The notes: generated from the letters alone by a model not told the origin. Shown: positions 41,870 to 50,860, numbered from the stretch's first letter. The stretch: DNA of 64,000 bases from Dokdonia pacifica (GCF_900188275.1 NZ_FZNY01000006.1:186001-250000); one strand, 5' to 3'. Numbers and translations are program-made.

Positions 41870-44344
41870 ATGAAAAACACATTATTACTATCTACATTAT
41901 TACTTGTCTTTAGTTTTTTTTCTTGTAAACAAGAAGAAAATGCTACTGTATCCAGTGATGAAAAATTACCTTTTGACCTTATGTTTATGCAACGAGCTTA
42001 TCCTACTGGAGAATTAAAACCGGGTGCTTATAGGGAAGCGGCAAAATGGAAAAAAGATTTAGAGCAAACGAGATCCGATGATGTTACTCCTTGGGAGTTT
42101 GTAGGTCCTGTCAATATTGGTGGACGTATCACGGATGTAGAAGTGATATCTGGAGCAAATGATATTATATATGTGGCGGCAGCTTCTGGTGGCATTTTTA
42201 GAACCGAAAACAATGGTGCGAATTGGGAACCTATCTTTGATGATCAACCCATGCTTGCCATTGGTGATATGGATATTTCTAAGAGTAATAATAGCATTAT
42301 AGCTGTAGGTACAGGAGAGGTAAATGCAGGAGGAGGATCTCTAGCATATGATGGAGATGGTGTGTACGTAAGTGATGACGGTGGAGATACATGGGATTCC
42401 AGAGGACTTGAAGAAGTAGGAAGTATTGGAAAAGTAATTATAGATCCAGATAACCCTTCAGTTATGTATGTGGGAGCTATGGGTCCTTTATTCCGAAATG
42501 ATACGAATAGGGGAGTGTATCGTACTACAGATGGAGGAACTACTTGGGAACAAGTTTTATTTGTAAGTGAGAAAACGGGAGTTGTGGATATGGCAATTCA
42601 CCCAACTAACTCAGCGGTTTTATATGCTGTTGCTTGGGAGCGTGAACGTACTCCAGAAAATAGAAGTTATGGAGGTGATACTTCTGGGATTTATAAATCT
42701 ACCGATGGAGGTGATAACTGGGTAGAATTAACTAATGGCCTACCTACAGTGGGAAGTCAAAAAGGAAGAATAAGTATTGATATTTCCCAATCTAATCCAG
42801 AGGTGCTTTATGCTTCTTATGCAGATGCTATAGGTTCTGTACAAGGGTTTTACAAATCTACAGATGGAGGAGATTCTTGGTCTGCTATTAATAGTTCACA
42901 AATTACAAATGTAGGTTTTCATTGGTGGTTTGGTGGTTTATTTATTAACCCTGAAGATGAAAATGAAGTATATCATGTTGGTTTTGATATACAAAAAACA
43001 ATTGATGGCGGTGCTACTTGGCAGTCTGCATTTCCGGGTGTTCATGTAGATCAACATGCGATGGCTTTTCACCCTGATGATGCATCAAACGTTTTTCTTG
43101 GAAATGATGGCGGATTATATATAAGTGAAGATAGTGGTGCTAGTTCGGTAAAAGATTTGACACTTCCTATTACGCAATTCTATCGATTTACCGCAGAAAG
43201 TTTTGATAGATTATATGGAGGTTCGCAAGATAATAGTACCATTAGAACTACTACTGGAAACTTAGATGACTGGACAATTATTAATGGTGGAGATGGTTTT
43301 CAACCATTAATTAATAAAGATAATGGTGATATTATTTATGCATTATCACAACGCGGAAATTTAAGAAGATCAACCAATGATGCGGCATCTTTTCAAACAA
43401 TCTTAAATGGTGTAGATCCTGCAGATCGTAATAATTGGGATACGCCTATCGCATTTGATCCTGAAAACAATGATATTTTATACTATGGGACACAGCGTGT
43501 GTATAGAAGTATAAATGGAGGAGATTCTTGGACGCCTATTAGTGATGATCTTACCAATGGACCAAGTACAGGAAACTTAAATTTTGGAAGCTTAACCAGT
43601 ATTGATGTTTCTACACTTGATAGTAATATTATTTATGCAGCAGCAGATGATGGTAATGTATGGCGTACATTAGATAGTGGGGCTACTTGGGAAAATATAT
43701 CTTCAAGTTTACCTAATCGTTGGGTAACCAAAGTAAAAGCATCTCTAGTAGCAAAAGAAGAAGTCTTTGTGACCTTATCCGGATACCGTTTTGGGGAAGA
43801 TGACGGTCATATATTTTATAGTGATACCAATGGAGATTCATGGGAAGATATTACTGTAAATCTTCCAGATATTCCTGTAAATGATATAGAATACAGTACA
43901 TGGGAAGGATATTTTGTGGCTACTGATATAGGAGTGTTTAGAACATTTTCTCCTGGAGATGAATGGGAAGTTTTAGGAGATTTACCCTCACTTGTTGTAA
44001 ATGATTTATATGTGATGGATGATATACAATTGTATGCAGGTACTTATGGTCGCTCTGCATATACTAGATATGTAGGAGAATTAAGTGTAGAAGAATTCTC
44101 TGGAACGACCAATATTCTTTCTGTATTCCCTAATCCAGCTTCATCAGAAGCAACATTGATTTTGGAACGATTAGTTCCTAATGCAGAAGTTATATTGTAT
44201 AATCAACTTGGACAAGTAGTTCTTACTCAAAAAATGGAAACACTCACCACTACAATTTCTATTCAAAGTTTACCAAAAGGGATGTATTTTGTGCAAGTGA
44301 AAGGAAACAATGAAGTATTTTCGCGAAAGCTTTTAAAAAACTAA
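41870..44344 (+). CDS. BNR/sortilin-like repeat protein with T9SS C-terminal domain
   Basis: An 824-aa exported protein. The N-terminus MKNTLLLSTLLLVFSFFSC gives a lipobox Cys19. Residues about 60-720 contain many Asp-box/BNR-like blades ('S-x-DGG-x-TW', such as TDGGTTWEQV, STDGGDNWVEL, INGGDSWTPI), a beta-propeller of the sortilin/VPS10 or WD40-like kind. The C-terminal domain NILSVFPNPASSEATLIL ... PKGMYFVQVKGNNEVFSRKLLKN is type A T9SS. A lipobox together with a T9SS tail on one protein is unusual. Enzymatic activity is not shown; propellers of this kind include glycoside hydrolase-like and binding proteins. A degenerate palindrome copy overlaps the tail. Confidence 0.85.
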   Translation: MKNTLLLSTLLLVFSFFSCKQEENATVSSDEKLPFDLMFMQRAYPTGELKPGAYREAAKWKKDLEQTRSDDVTPWEFVGPVNIGGRITDVEVISGANDIIYVAAASGGIFRTENNGANWEPIFDDQPMLAIGDMDISKSNNSIIAVGTGEVNAGGGSLAYDGDGVYVSDDGGDTWDSRGLEEVGSIGKVIIDPDNPSVMYVGAMGPLFRNDTNRGVYRTTDGGTTWEQVLFVSEKTGVVDMAIHPTNSAVLYAVAWERERTPENRSYGGDTSGIYKSTDGGDNWVELTNGLPTVGSQKGRISIDISQSNPEVLYASYADAIGSVQGFYKSTDGGDSWSAINSSQITNVGFHWWFGGLFINPEDENEVYHVGFDIQKTIDGGATWQSAFPGVHVDQHAMAFHPDDASNVFLGNDGGLYISEDSGASSVKDLTLPITQFYRFTAESFDRLYGGSQDNSTIRTTTGNLDDWTIINGGDGFQPLINKDNGDIIYALSQRGNLRRSTNDAASFQTILNGVDPADRNNWDTPIAFDPENNDILYYGTQRVYRSINGGDSWTPISDDLTNGPSTGNLNFGSLTSIDVSTLDSNIIYAAADDGNVWRTLDSGATWENISSSLPNRWVTKVKASLVAKEEVFVTLSGYRFGEDDGHIFYSDTNGDSWEDITVNLPDIPVNDIEYSTWEGYFVATDIGVFRTFSPGDEWEVLGDLPSLVVNDLYVMDDIQLYAGTYGRSAYTRYVGELSVEEFSGTTNILSVFPNPASSEATLILERLVPNAEVILYNQLGQVVLTQKMETLTTTISIQSLPKGMYFVQVKGNNEVFSRKLLKN

Positions 44345-44400
44345 ATTAGATTACTATCACATATCAAGAAACACTCGATTGGCTATTCATTCAGCTCCCT

Positions 44401-45573
44401 ATGTATCAGCGTCAGGGAGCTACTGCTTATAAAGTAGATTTGGATAATACCATACTACTTGCAAATCATCTTGGAAACCCACATACCCAATTTAAATCTG
44501 TACATGTAGCAGGTACCAATGGTAAAGGATCTACAAGTCATATGCTTGCTTCTGTTTTGCAAGAGGCAGGGTATAAAGTAGGATTGTATACGTCACCTCA
44601 TCTTAAAGATTTTAGGGAGCGTATACGTATAAATGGTATCCCTATAAATGAGCAATACGTTGTAGATTTTGTAGGAAATAATAAATCGTTTTTTGAAGAG
44701 CATAAGCTGTCATTTTTTGAAATGACCGTTGGATTGGCATTTGAGTATTTTGCAAACCAAAAAGTAGATATTGCTATTATTGAAGTTGGACTAGGAGGGC
44801 GATTAGATAGTACAAATATCATTACTCCAGAAGTATCTGTGATCACAAATATAGGATTAGATCATATGCAGTTTTTAGGAGAAACACATTCGGAAATTGC
44901 ATTTGAAAAGGCAGGGATTATCAAAAAAGGAGTTCCTGTAGTTATTGGAGAATATCATGCTAAAACGGAAGAGGTTTTTGGTACGCTTTCGCGAAAGCGT
45001 AATGCGCCACTACACAAGGCATATGAGTTTGATGCCATCCCAATGAAATCTGATTTACAAGGAGCTTATCAACAACATAATATCCGGACGGTACAAGTAG
45101 TCATTGCTCAATTACAACAAAAAGGGTACGGTGTAGGAATACAACATATCGCCAAAGGCTTATTACATGTTGCAAAAAATACAGGACTTCAGGGTAGGTG
45201 GCAATTATTAGATGAAAACCCTACAGTTATTTGTGATACAGCTCATAATAAAGAAGGTCTCTCTTATGTATTACCTCAACTCGAAACCATAGCGTATGAT
45301 CACTTACATATCGTATTAGGCGTAGTCTCAGATAAAGATTTAGAACGTATCTTACCTATGTTTCCAACACATGCTACCTACTATTTTTGCAAGCCTTCTG
45401 TGGCTAGAGGAATGGATGCAATGGCATTACAAGAAGTGGCTTCTGGTTTTGATCTAAAAGGAGATGTATATACCTCTGTTATTGAAGCTTTTTCAACGGC
45501 AAAAAATAAAGCAAACCCTACGGACTTGATTTTTATTGGTGGAAGTACATTTGTAGTTGCAGAAGTACTTTAA
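44401..45573 (+). CDS. folC: Bifunctional folylpolyglutamate synthase/dihydrofolate synthase
   Basis: A 390-aa (from the first ATG) Mur-ligase-type enzyme that adds glutamate to folates. VAGTNGKGSTSHMLASVLQEAG carries the ATP loop GTNGKGS and the family block YTSPHLKDFRERIRING follows. IIEVGLGGRLDSTNII and TNIGLDHMQFLG are also diagnostic, as is CDTAHNKEGL. The usual N-terminal motif (T-Y-Q-E-T-L-D-W-L-F-x-Q-L-P) is encoded in frame at 44359-44400, upstream of the first ATG; it is preceded by ATC and ATT but no ATG, GTG or TTG, and a TAG closes the frame at 44347. The true start may therefore be a non-canonical codon. An LSRKR palindrome lies at 44985. Confidence 0.92.
   Translation: MYQRQGATAYKVDLDNTILLANHLGNPHTQFKSVHVAGTNGKGSTSHMLASVLQEAGYKVGLYTSPHLKDFRERIRINGIPINEQYVVDFVGNNKSFFEEHKLSFFEMTVGLAFEYFANQKVDIAIIEVGLGGRLDSTNIITPEVSVITNIGLDHMQFLGETHSEIAFEKAGIIKKGVPVVIGEYHAKTEEVFGTLSRKRNAPLHKAYEFDAIPMKSDLQGAYQQHNIRTVQVVIAQLQQKGYGVGIQHIAKGLLHVAKNTGLQGRWQLLDENPTVICDTAHNKEGLSYVLPQLETIAYDHLHIVLGVVSDKDLERILPMFPTHATYYFCKPSVARGMDAMALQEVASGFDLKGDVYTSVIEAFSTAKNKANPTDLIFIGGSTFVVAEVL
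44985..44998. repeat. GCTTTCGCGAAAGC palindrome, copy 10 (coding, read as LSRKR)
   Basis: Exact copy inside folC. Confidence 0.9.
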
Positions 45574-45599
45574 TTGGTGTTATTCATACAGAAACTATT

Positions 45600-47300
45600 C
45601 TATTTTCCATAAAGCGAGTTGTAAAAATCGGTATATAAAGACTCGATAGGTTTTAACTTTTTTGCTTCTAAATTTTGAAGTTTTAAAGACTCAACACTTC
45701 TATGGAATTTAGTGCTTTTTGCAGATCCTGAGTTATCTTTAAATGGTAGCACTTCAATTTTAGCTGCTGTAGAGAGTGATTTGATCTCATAAATGTTAGA
45801 GATGTCTTGTGCTCTAGTAAAATGAGAAAATTTAGAAGATGTAAAATCATTTCCAGCATAAAAAGCAATAGAATCTCCTTGTTTGAAATTTAAAACAGTT
45901 TTATCTTCTTTAGGGATTATAATAGCTTCATCCACCCCATTTTGAAGCTTAAAAATAATAAGTTCTTTTTGCGTGCTATTTGTAACCTCTAGTTGGTCAG
46001 TATTATTAGAGAGGTTGGTTTGTATCGTGTTAAATGTTTTGGGATATGGGTTTGTATAAGGAGTTACTCTTATGATTTCTAAAGCATCCATATCGTCTCC
46101 CTTCGAAACCTTATTTTTTAAGCTGTAAAGAAAACGTATGTGCGAATCTTGACTGTAACCCTTAGATTGTTTCGGAAGAGTTATATACTCAGGATTTATG
46201 GTTCTTTGGGGTTTTGCTTCTATTGTTTGGACTTCATAGATAGGTGTTTTTGAAATTATTGGTTTCTTTTCATCATCTCCTTCTGAGGATGCATCTTCAT
46301 CTGCATTTGTATCATCATCGTTACTAGCATTTTGTTGGTTATCTTTAAAGACCTCTTCAATAGGTACGTCAGTGTCATCTTCGTAATAATAATCAATTGT
46401 GCCACTTCTATTAATAAATGGGATGGTAGCTATGATTGCTATAAAAATAACACCTACAAATGCAATAATGATATAGGTTGCTTTTGCGTTGTTGTTTTGA
46501 GAATTTGAGGTGTCAAATCGTGCAATGTCAGGATTAAACTTACTAGATTTTGCCTTAGAAGCATTTTTTGCAAATACTTCTTGTTGCTCCTTATTAGGAA
46601 GTGATAGTTTCCCAAATGCAGTCATAACGGAGATTGCAAAATCCCACTCATGATTTCTAGTGTTTTGGTTGAGATTATACATACGTATTACAGTACTGTT
46701 AATTTCTGTAATTTCATCTGTTAATGACGCTATATGGATATTGAGACTTGCTATAAAATCAGAATGGTGTAAAAAAGAAATAGACTCTTGGGACTCCTTT
46801 AATTTTCTTTCGGATAGGATATTTTTTGCATTGTTAATCTGTGTAGCTAAAAAGGTAATAATAGTTTGATTTACCTCATCTGAAAAGAAACGTTTTTGAG
46901 AAACGATTCTTGTAAAGAGTTGTAGTTTTCTTTCTTTAAGTAAATAAGATAATGTATGTGTAAGTGTGTTTAATAAGAAAGGAGTTGTGTATGCTTTGCT
47001 ATACGGAGTTATAGCTCGCGGATCGTATGTAGAATCAAATGATGTGTTATCTAAATCTTCTGGACGTCCTAATAAGATTTTTTTCAGCCATAGATGTCTT
47101 TCTATAAAAATAGTGGCTTCTATAAAATCTGGACTTTCCAGCTGGCTTATTAATTGAGACAGTTCTGTGATCTTGATATCTGTGTCTAGTACTGCTTCAA
47201 ATTCGAGTTGTTTTTGTAATTGCTCGATTCGGGTCGTATTGATAGCCTGTATGCTATGTACTGAAATGCCTAGTTCATCTATTAAAGAAATATATTTCAA
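45600..47300 (-). CDS. Membrane-anchored hypothetical protein (566 aa)
   Basis: I do not recognise the family. The protein begins MKYISLIDELGISVHSIQ. The N-terminal 280 residues are helical and cytoplasmic by appearance (LLKERKLQLFTRIVSQKRFF, ATQINNAKNILSERKLKES). A TM helix lies at about 278-298 (YIIIAFVGVIFIAIIATIPF). It is followed by an acidic, low-complexity linker (DDDTNADEDASSEGDDEKK) and a C-terminal extracytoplasmic part with beta-type sequence (SKGYSQDSHIRFLYSLKN). The layout is that of a single-pass protein with large domains on both sides. Convergent with folC across 26 bp. Confidence 0.7.
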   Translation of the reverse strand: MKYISLIDELGISVHSIQAINTTRIEQLQKQLEFEAVLDTDIKITELSQLISQLESPDFIEATIFIERHLWLKKILLGRPEDLDNTSFDSTYDPRAITPYSKAYTTPFLLNTLTHTLSYLLKERKLQLFTRIVSQKRFFSDEVNQTIITFLATQINNAKNILSERKLKESQESISFLHHSDFIASLNIHIASLTDEITEINSTVIRMYNLNQNTRNHEWDFAISVMTAFGKLSLPNKEQQEVFAKNASKAKSSKFNPDIARFDTSNSQNNNAKATYIIIAFVGVIFIAIIATIPFINRSGTIDYYYEDDTDVPIEEVFKDNQQNASNDDDTNADEDASSEGDDEKKPIISKTPIYEVQTIEAKPQRTINPEYITLPKQSKGYSQDSHIRFLYSLKNKVSKGDDMDALEIIRVTPYTNPYPKTFNTIQTNLSNNTDQLEVTNSTQKELIIFKLQNGVDEAIIIPKEDKTVLNFKQGDSIAFYAGNDFTSSKFSHFTRAQDISNIYEIKSLSTAAKIEVLPFKDNSGSAKSTKFHRSVESLKLQNLEAKKLKPIESLYTDFYNSLYGK

Positions 47301-47418
47301 AAGTGCTTTTTGAGCTAAGATATTAAATTTAATAATGTAGTTTTTAATTCTATATGAGTGGGTTATCCTATGGATTTAATTTTTTTTCAGAAAGAATTAA
47401 TTATTTTTTGCTAAAACA

Positions 47419-47449
47419 TTTTACACTCACAAACTTTAGCTTATATTTG
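47419..47449 (+). promoter_or_regulatory. Promoter of the tRNA-Val pair
   Basis: TATATTTG (47442-47449) matches the -7 consensus. TTTT at 47419-47422 sits at 19 nt spacing, a near match to -33. tRNA 1 begins 18 bp after the -7 box. Confidence 0.65.
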
Positions 47450-47467
47450 CACCCGCATTGTAAGAAA

Positions 47468-47542
47468 GGGCGCGTAGCTCAGTTGGTTCAGAGCACTTGG
47501 TTTACACCCAAGGGGTCAGGGGTTCGAATCCCTTCGCGCCCA
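47468..47542 (+). tRNA. tRNA-Val (anticodon UAC), copy 1
   Basis: Acceptor stem GGGCGCG/CGCGCCC, discriminator A at 47542, anticodon stem CTTGG/CCAAG with loop TTTACAC, so the anticodon is TAC (valine). The T-arm is GGTTCGAATCC-type. CCA is not encoded. Confidence 0.97.
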
Positions 47543-47587
47543 CAATACTTTCTTCAATACGACAAGAAGTCCAACTTGTAAAAAATA

Positions 47588-47662
47588 GGGCGCGTAGCTC
47601 AGTTGGTTCAGAGCACTTGGTTTACACCCAAGGGGTCAGGGGTTCGAATCCCTTCGCGCCCA
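47588..47662 (+). tRNA. tRNA-Val (anticodon UAC), copy 2
   Basis: Identical in all 75 nt to copy 1 and exactly 120 bp downstream. The 45-bp spacer does not repeat. A terminator follows 2 bp after the gene end, and the phage-derived island begins beyond it. Confidence 0.97.
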
Positions 47663-47663
47663 C

Positions 47664-47695
47664 AAAGGCTTTCAGAAATGAAAGCCTTTTTTTAT
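47664..47695 (+). terminator. Terminator after the tRNA pair
   Basis: AAAGGCTTTCA (47664-47674), loop GAAA, TGAAAGCCTTT (47679-47689), then a T-run. Perfect 11-bp stem. Confidence 0.92.
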
Positions 47696-47874
47696 GGACT
47701 TATTTTAACTCCTACTAAGGTTAGGTTCAAAACTTTAGAAACGTAACTTCTATTCTTATGAATACGCTTTTGCGAAATTAGTTACTTGCGACTAAAACTA
47801 TAATACACGTATCAAATTATAAAGAGTATGTTTGCTAAGTATCTTAAAATGATATATACTTTTACTGGATAAAT

Positions 47875-47908
47875 AAAAAACGTTTTTCTTATAAGAAAAA
47901 CGTTTTTT
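47875..47908. terminator. 34-bp perfect palindrome, terminator-like
   Basis: AAAAAACGTTTTTCTTA followed by its exact reverse complement. The stem with flanking A and T runs would terminate on either strand. Confidence 0.75.
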
Positions 47909-47939
47909 AAATTGTTTATTTTAGAAGGTAATCGAGTTA

Positions 47940-48046
47940 TAAGGCTAGGTCGTTAAGTGATGTTGTAGAATATGATCACCTAAAGCGTACACACAATAAA
48001 AAATGCTTATCGACGGTTGAAGTAGTATCGAAACTTCCTAGCCTTA
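47940..48046 (+). ncRNA. Candidate structured RNA 1 (three-way junction)
   Basis: Closing helix: TAAGGCTAGG (47940-47949) with CCTAGCCTTA (48037-48046), 10 perfect pairs across 107 nt. Helix 2: GTCGTTAAG (47949-47957) with CTTATCGAC (48006-48014), eight pairs around one T-T mismatch. Helix 3: GAAGT (48019-48023) with ACTTC (48033-48037). A five-pair GTGAT/ATCAC hairpin is possible inside helix 2 at 47957-47979. No protein reading accounts for this pairing. Strand and function are unknown; it could be an sRNA or a cis-acting leader of the island. Confidence 0.5.
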
Positions 48047-48428
48047 AAAACTCACCCCAAGTTATAGTTCCTTTATATTCTTATTATTGATTTTTCTCTT
48101 TGAATTCTCATAACTATACATAGTATTTATATGCTTTATTTTGAGATGTAAAATTAGGTAAGCAATTCCTTAAAACAGAAAGAAAAACAAGCAGGTTTCA
48201 GTAGCTTCAGTAAAACCACTTATTTGCTGAAACTACTGGTTTACTAGTAGTTAAAGTTTCTGAATGGCCATCTTAGATAGTATTTTTGCTTCTCGGTTTT
48301 TGTTGTGCTATTAACAAAAATTGTGTTGAATAATGGATGAAAAAGAATGTTTTGAGATTTCAAGATTCGTAGGTAATTTAATATGAATGCCTATTTGTTT
48401 TTAAATAAAAATAGCCTTGCTGTTTAAT

Positions 48429-48535
48429 AAAATACTGTCCCGGCCGAAGGAGGCGTTATTGGTATCTCTCTACCACTTCTATCAATAATACTACTCCTTC
48501 GGTGTCCGCTGGAAAAGGATACTGAACTGTATTTT
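48429..48535 (+). ncRNA. Candidate structured RNA 2 (long hairpin)
   Basis: Outer helix AAAATAC (48429-48435) with GTATTTT (48529-48535). Main helix CCGAAGGAG (48444-48452) with CTCCTTCGG (48494-48502), nine perfect GC-rich pairs, notable in such AT-rich surroundings. Inner helix TTATTG (48456-48461) with CAATAA (48483-48488). The apical loop is pyrimidine-rich. It lies about 240 bp upstream of the first fibre-like gene and has no T-run, so it is not a simple terminator. Confidence 0.5.
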
Positions 48536-48771
48536 ATTTTATATATATTATTTAGTGAAGCTATTGTTTTTTAGGAAGTTATATTTTTTTAATAAAAAGG
48601 CTTCATCCTATTTTTACATTCTTAAAATTGGAGATAATTCTATAAAGGCAATACAGTCTATCTCTTTTTAAATCCCACATATTTAGTTTAGAATATTTGT
48701 AAAATGCTAGTTATAAGCATGATATTATGTGGCTTTTTACTCAAAAAATAAAATATTAAACATATAAACGA

Positions 48772-50706
48772 ATGAAACAAACAAGAAGTACTTTAAAAAC
48801 ATACTTTGAAACAGGAGACAGACCTACTGAGTTAGAATTTGTTGATCTTATTGATAGTATGGTTCTTGATGAAGATTTAGCAGAAGGAGCAGCTACAGAA
48901 TATAGCTATACAGACTTAAATATATTAATAGAAAATAATGCATTAATTGTAGGAAGGAAATACACGATATCTGATTATCAAACACGTTACTATATTCAAG
49001 GAACCAATACAACAAACATTAATAGAAATGCATCTAGTCAAGGATTGGTTTCTGGTTTTGCATTTTTTGATCCTCAACTAACGGATGTAAATAATGGAAC
49101 TCCTGTAGAAGTGGTAAGTCTTCCAGATGATTATGCAGGAGCTATTCAGGTAGGAGATACAACAACTATTGTAGATTTCTTTTCTGGTTTTTTTATGAAA
49201 TTTGCTAATGGACTACATAACGTTCCAGGTGCTGTATTTAAATATTCTGTAAAGCGTTTTGACACTATAGATGAAGATGCTTTTGTTTTGGATGCAAACC
49301 TAAAAGTAATGATGAAACCTAATGGCCTTATTAATACAGAGGTACACGATGGTACTCCATACATGCAAATGACTGCCGAAGAAAATATGGCAGTACCTAC
49401 TGAAAAAATAGTACTCACTGCTATTTCTGGAAATGCGTTTGCAAAAGAAGCAGAGAGTGTTACATTTCCTGGTGAATTACTGGAATATGATTTTACAGAT
49501 GTAGATATTAAAAATGAAGATGAAGTTGTTATAGGTAAACGTAACGGAATTATTAAAAGAAGAATTTCTGCAGATGGATTAATAGACGTAAATAAAGATT
49601 GGCGTGTACAACGCTATAGACGTTATACACCATCAGAAAGAGATTGGGGGAATTATATTCTTCAAAATGAAGTAGATAGCTCTGTGTATAATGTAGGAAG
49701 TAATAATGCATTTACATTAGGAAACATAAATACAACAAATGAGCATAGGTATATATTACCTAGTGTAGAAAATAAAAACTTCTACCAAGATTTTAGTCAA
49801 GTAGGAACGATTCCAAATTTATTTCAAGAAGGAATCACTGATGGAGCTTCTATTGTTTATGGAGCCCGAATGGAAACAGCAAATGATACAATTTATAGGT
49901 CAGATATTATCACTTCGACAGTAAATAATGGAAAAGATCTTTTCATTTTTCCAGTAGATGATAAGACAAATCCTATAAAAGAAGTCGTTCTATTTAAAGT
50001 AAATGCTTTAGAAAATACAGTCTTTAGAAATAATAATGGGCAGTATGTAAATAACCCAAAAATTACAGTAGATATTAAAGATGGAATTTCGTTTTCTAGT
50101 ATTATGGCTGGAGGGTCTTTCTACTCATCATCTCCATATTTTGATAATGGATTGATAAGAATTACGGCTATAGATAATGTGGTAGAATTAACAAATAGAG
50201 GTCGTATAGAAGATTTAATTGTTTTAAGCACATTTTTGTTAACAAATAGCGGAAATGTCGCTTTCCTAACATTAGGAGGGATGGCTGCAAATGCTACTGC
50301 TTTTGGAGCAACCTATGGTGATGTGAGATTTGATGATGGATGTCAGATTAGAAATACTATGATAGGAGCAAAACGTGTAGATAAATTATCTTTTAATAAT
50401 GTGTTTACTAATAAATGTTTGTTTGGGTATAGTAGAGGGCAATACCTTAAGATTTCTGATAGTATTATGTTTTTAACGGCATTTAAACATGCAGGAGATT
50501 TTTATACAAATAACTTAAGTATAGATACTTCAGATCAGAATATACCTAAAGGACGTTTCGGATTCTTGTATGAAGGTATGCCTAACCTATTTGGGCAATA
50601 TATTTTTAATACTAAAGATGGAGATCTTGTATATCGCGATGTATATGTAGATAGTAGTCCTTCTGATATAATAAACGAATTAAAATTATTAGTTCAACCT
50701 AAATAA
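48772..50706 (+). CDS. Phage tail fibre-like protein A
   Basis: A 644-aa protein with the N-terminal motif MKQTRSTLKTYFETGDRPTE and LEFVDLIDSMVLDEDL, shared with the two later fibre-like proteins; similar 'F-x-x-G-x-x-PT-x-x-F-x-D-x-x-DS' starts occur in Bacteroidetes tail/baseplate fibre proteins. The rest is beta-rich, with a possible parallel beta-helix near 430-560 (GGSFYSSSPYFDNGLIRITAID, LFGYSRGQYLKISDS). No signal peptide. It is the likely receptor-binding or spike part. First gene of the island's first transcription unit, followed by a 47-aa frame. Confidence 0.65.
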   Translation: MKQTRSTLKTYFETGDRPTELEFVDLIDSMVLDEDLAEGAATEYSYTDLNILIENNALIVGRKYTISDYQTRYYIQGTNTTNINRNASSQGLVSGFAFFDPQLTDVNNGTPVEVVSLPDDYAGAIQVGDTTTIVDFFSGFFMKFANGLHNVPGAVFKYSVKRFDTIDEDAFVLDANLKVMMKPNGLINTEVHDGTPYMQMTAEENMAVPTEKIVLTAISGNAFAKEAESVTFPGELLEYDFTDVDIKNEDEVVIGKRNGIIKRRISADGLIDVNKDWRVQRYRRYTPSERDWGNYILQNEVDSSVYNVGSNNAFTLGNINTTNEHRYILPSVENKNFYQDFSQVGTIPNLFQEGITDGASIVYGARMETANDTIYRSDIITSTVNNGKDLFIFPVDDKTNPIKEVVLFKVNALENTVFRNNNGQYVNNPKITVDIKDGISFSSIMAGGSFYSSSPYFDNGLIRITAIDNVVELTNRGRIEDLIVLSTFLLTNSGNVAFLTLGGMAANATAFGATYGDVRFDDGCQIRNTMIGAKRVDKLSFNNVFTNKCLFGYSRGQYLKISDSIMFLTAFKHAGDFYTNNLSIDTSDQNIPKGRFGFLYEGMPNLFGQYIFNTKDGDLVYRDVYVDSSPSDIINELKLLVQPK

Positions 50707-50716
50707 AATATTGAAA

Positions 50717-50860
50717 ATGACGCCAGAAGAAATAACACGATTACAAGAACTTAAGACAGCTATTCATAATTGCCCAGAAGGATTTGCTATGCAATTATTA
50801 GGAATGCCTGTACTTGAAGAGTTTTTAGCTTTATCTGTCAAAGAAAAAGAGAGTAATTAA
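50717..50860 (+). CDS. Small protein downstream of fibre A (47 aa)
   Basis: A 47-aa frame starting 10 bp after fibre A: MTPEEITRLQELKTAIHNCP and a helical tail ending KEKESN. It is short but has a clean start, a sensible composition (amphipathic helix) and close coupling to the fibre gene. It could be a fibre chaperone or a trimerisation tag. No family is recognised. Confidence 0.5.
   Translation: MTPEEITRLQELKTAIHNCPEGFAMQLLGMPVLEEFLALSVKEKESN

Larger units (their letters stand above)
47696..48771. other. Non-coding leader of the tail-like island (about 1.1 kb)
   Basis: No supported gene lies between the tRNA terminator and the first fibre-like gene. The stretch holds a 34-bp palindrome (47875-47908), two candidate structured RNAs (47940-48046 and 48429-48535), and a region with mutually exclusive hairpins near 48190-48255. 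The remainder is AT-rich. A degenerate copy of the host palindrome (CGCTTTTGCGAAA) occurs near 47764. Transcription direction is not known for certain; structures are described as plus-strand RNA. Confidence 0.6.

Noticed and set aside
47354-47718. Overlapping open frames across the tRNA pair
   Set aside because: They run through two identical tRNA genes; the repeated translation is only the tRNA sequence.
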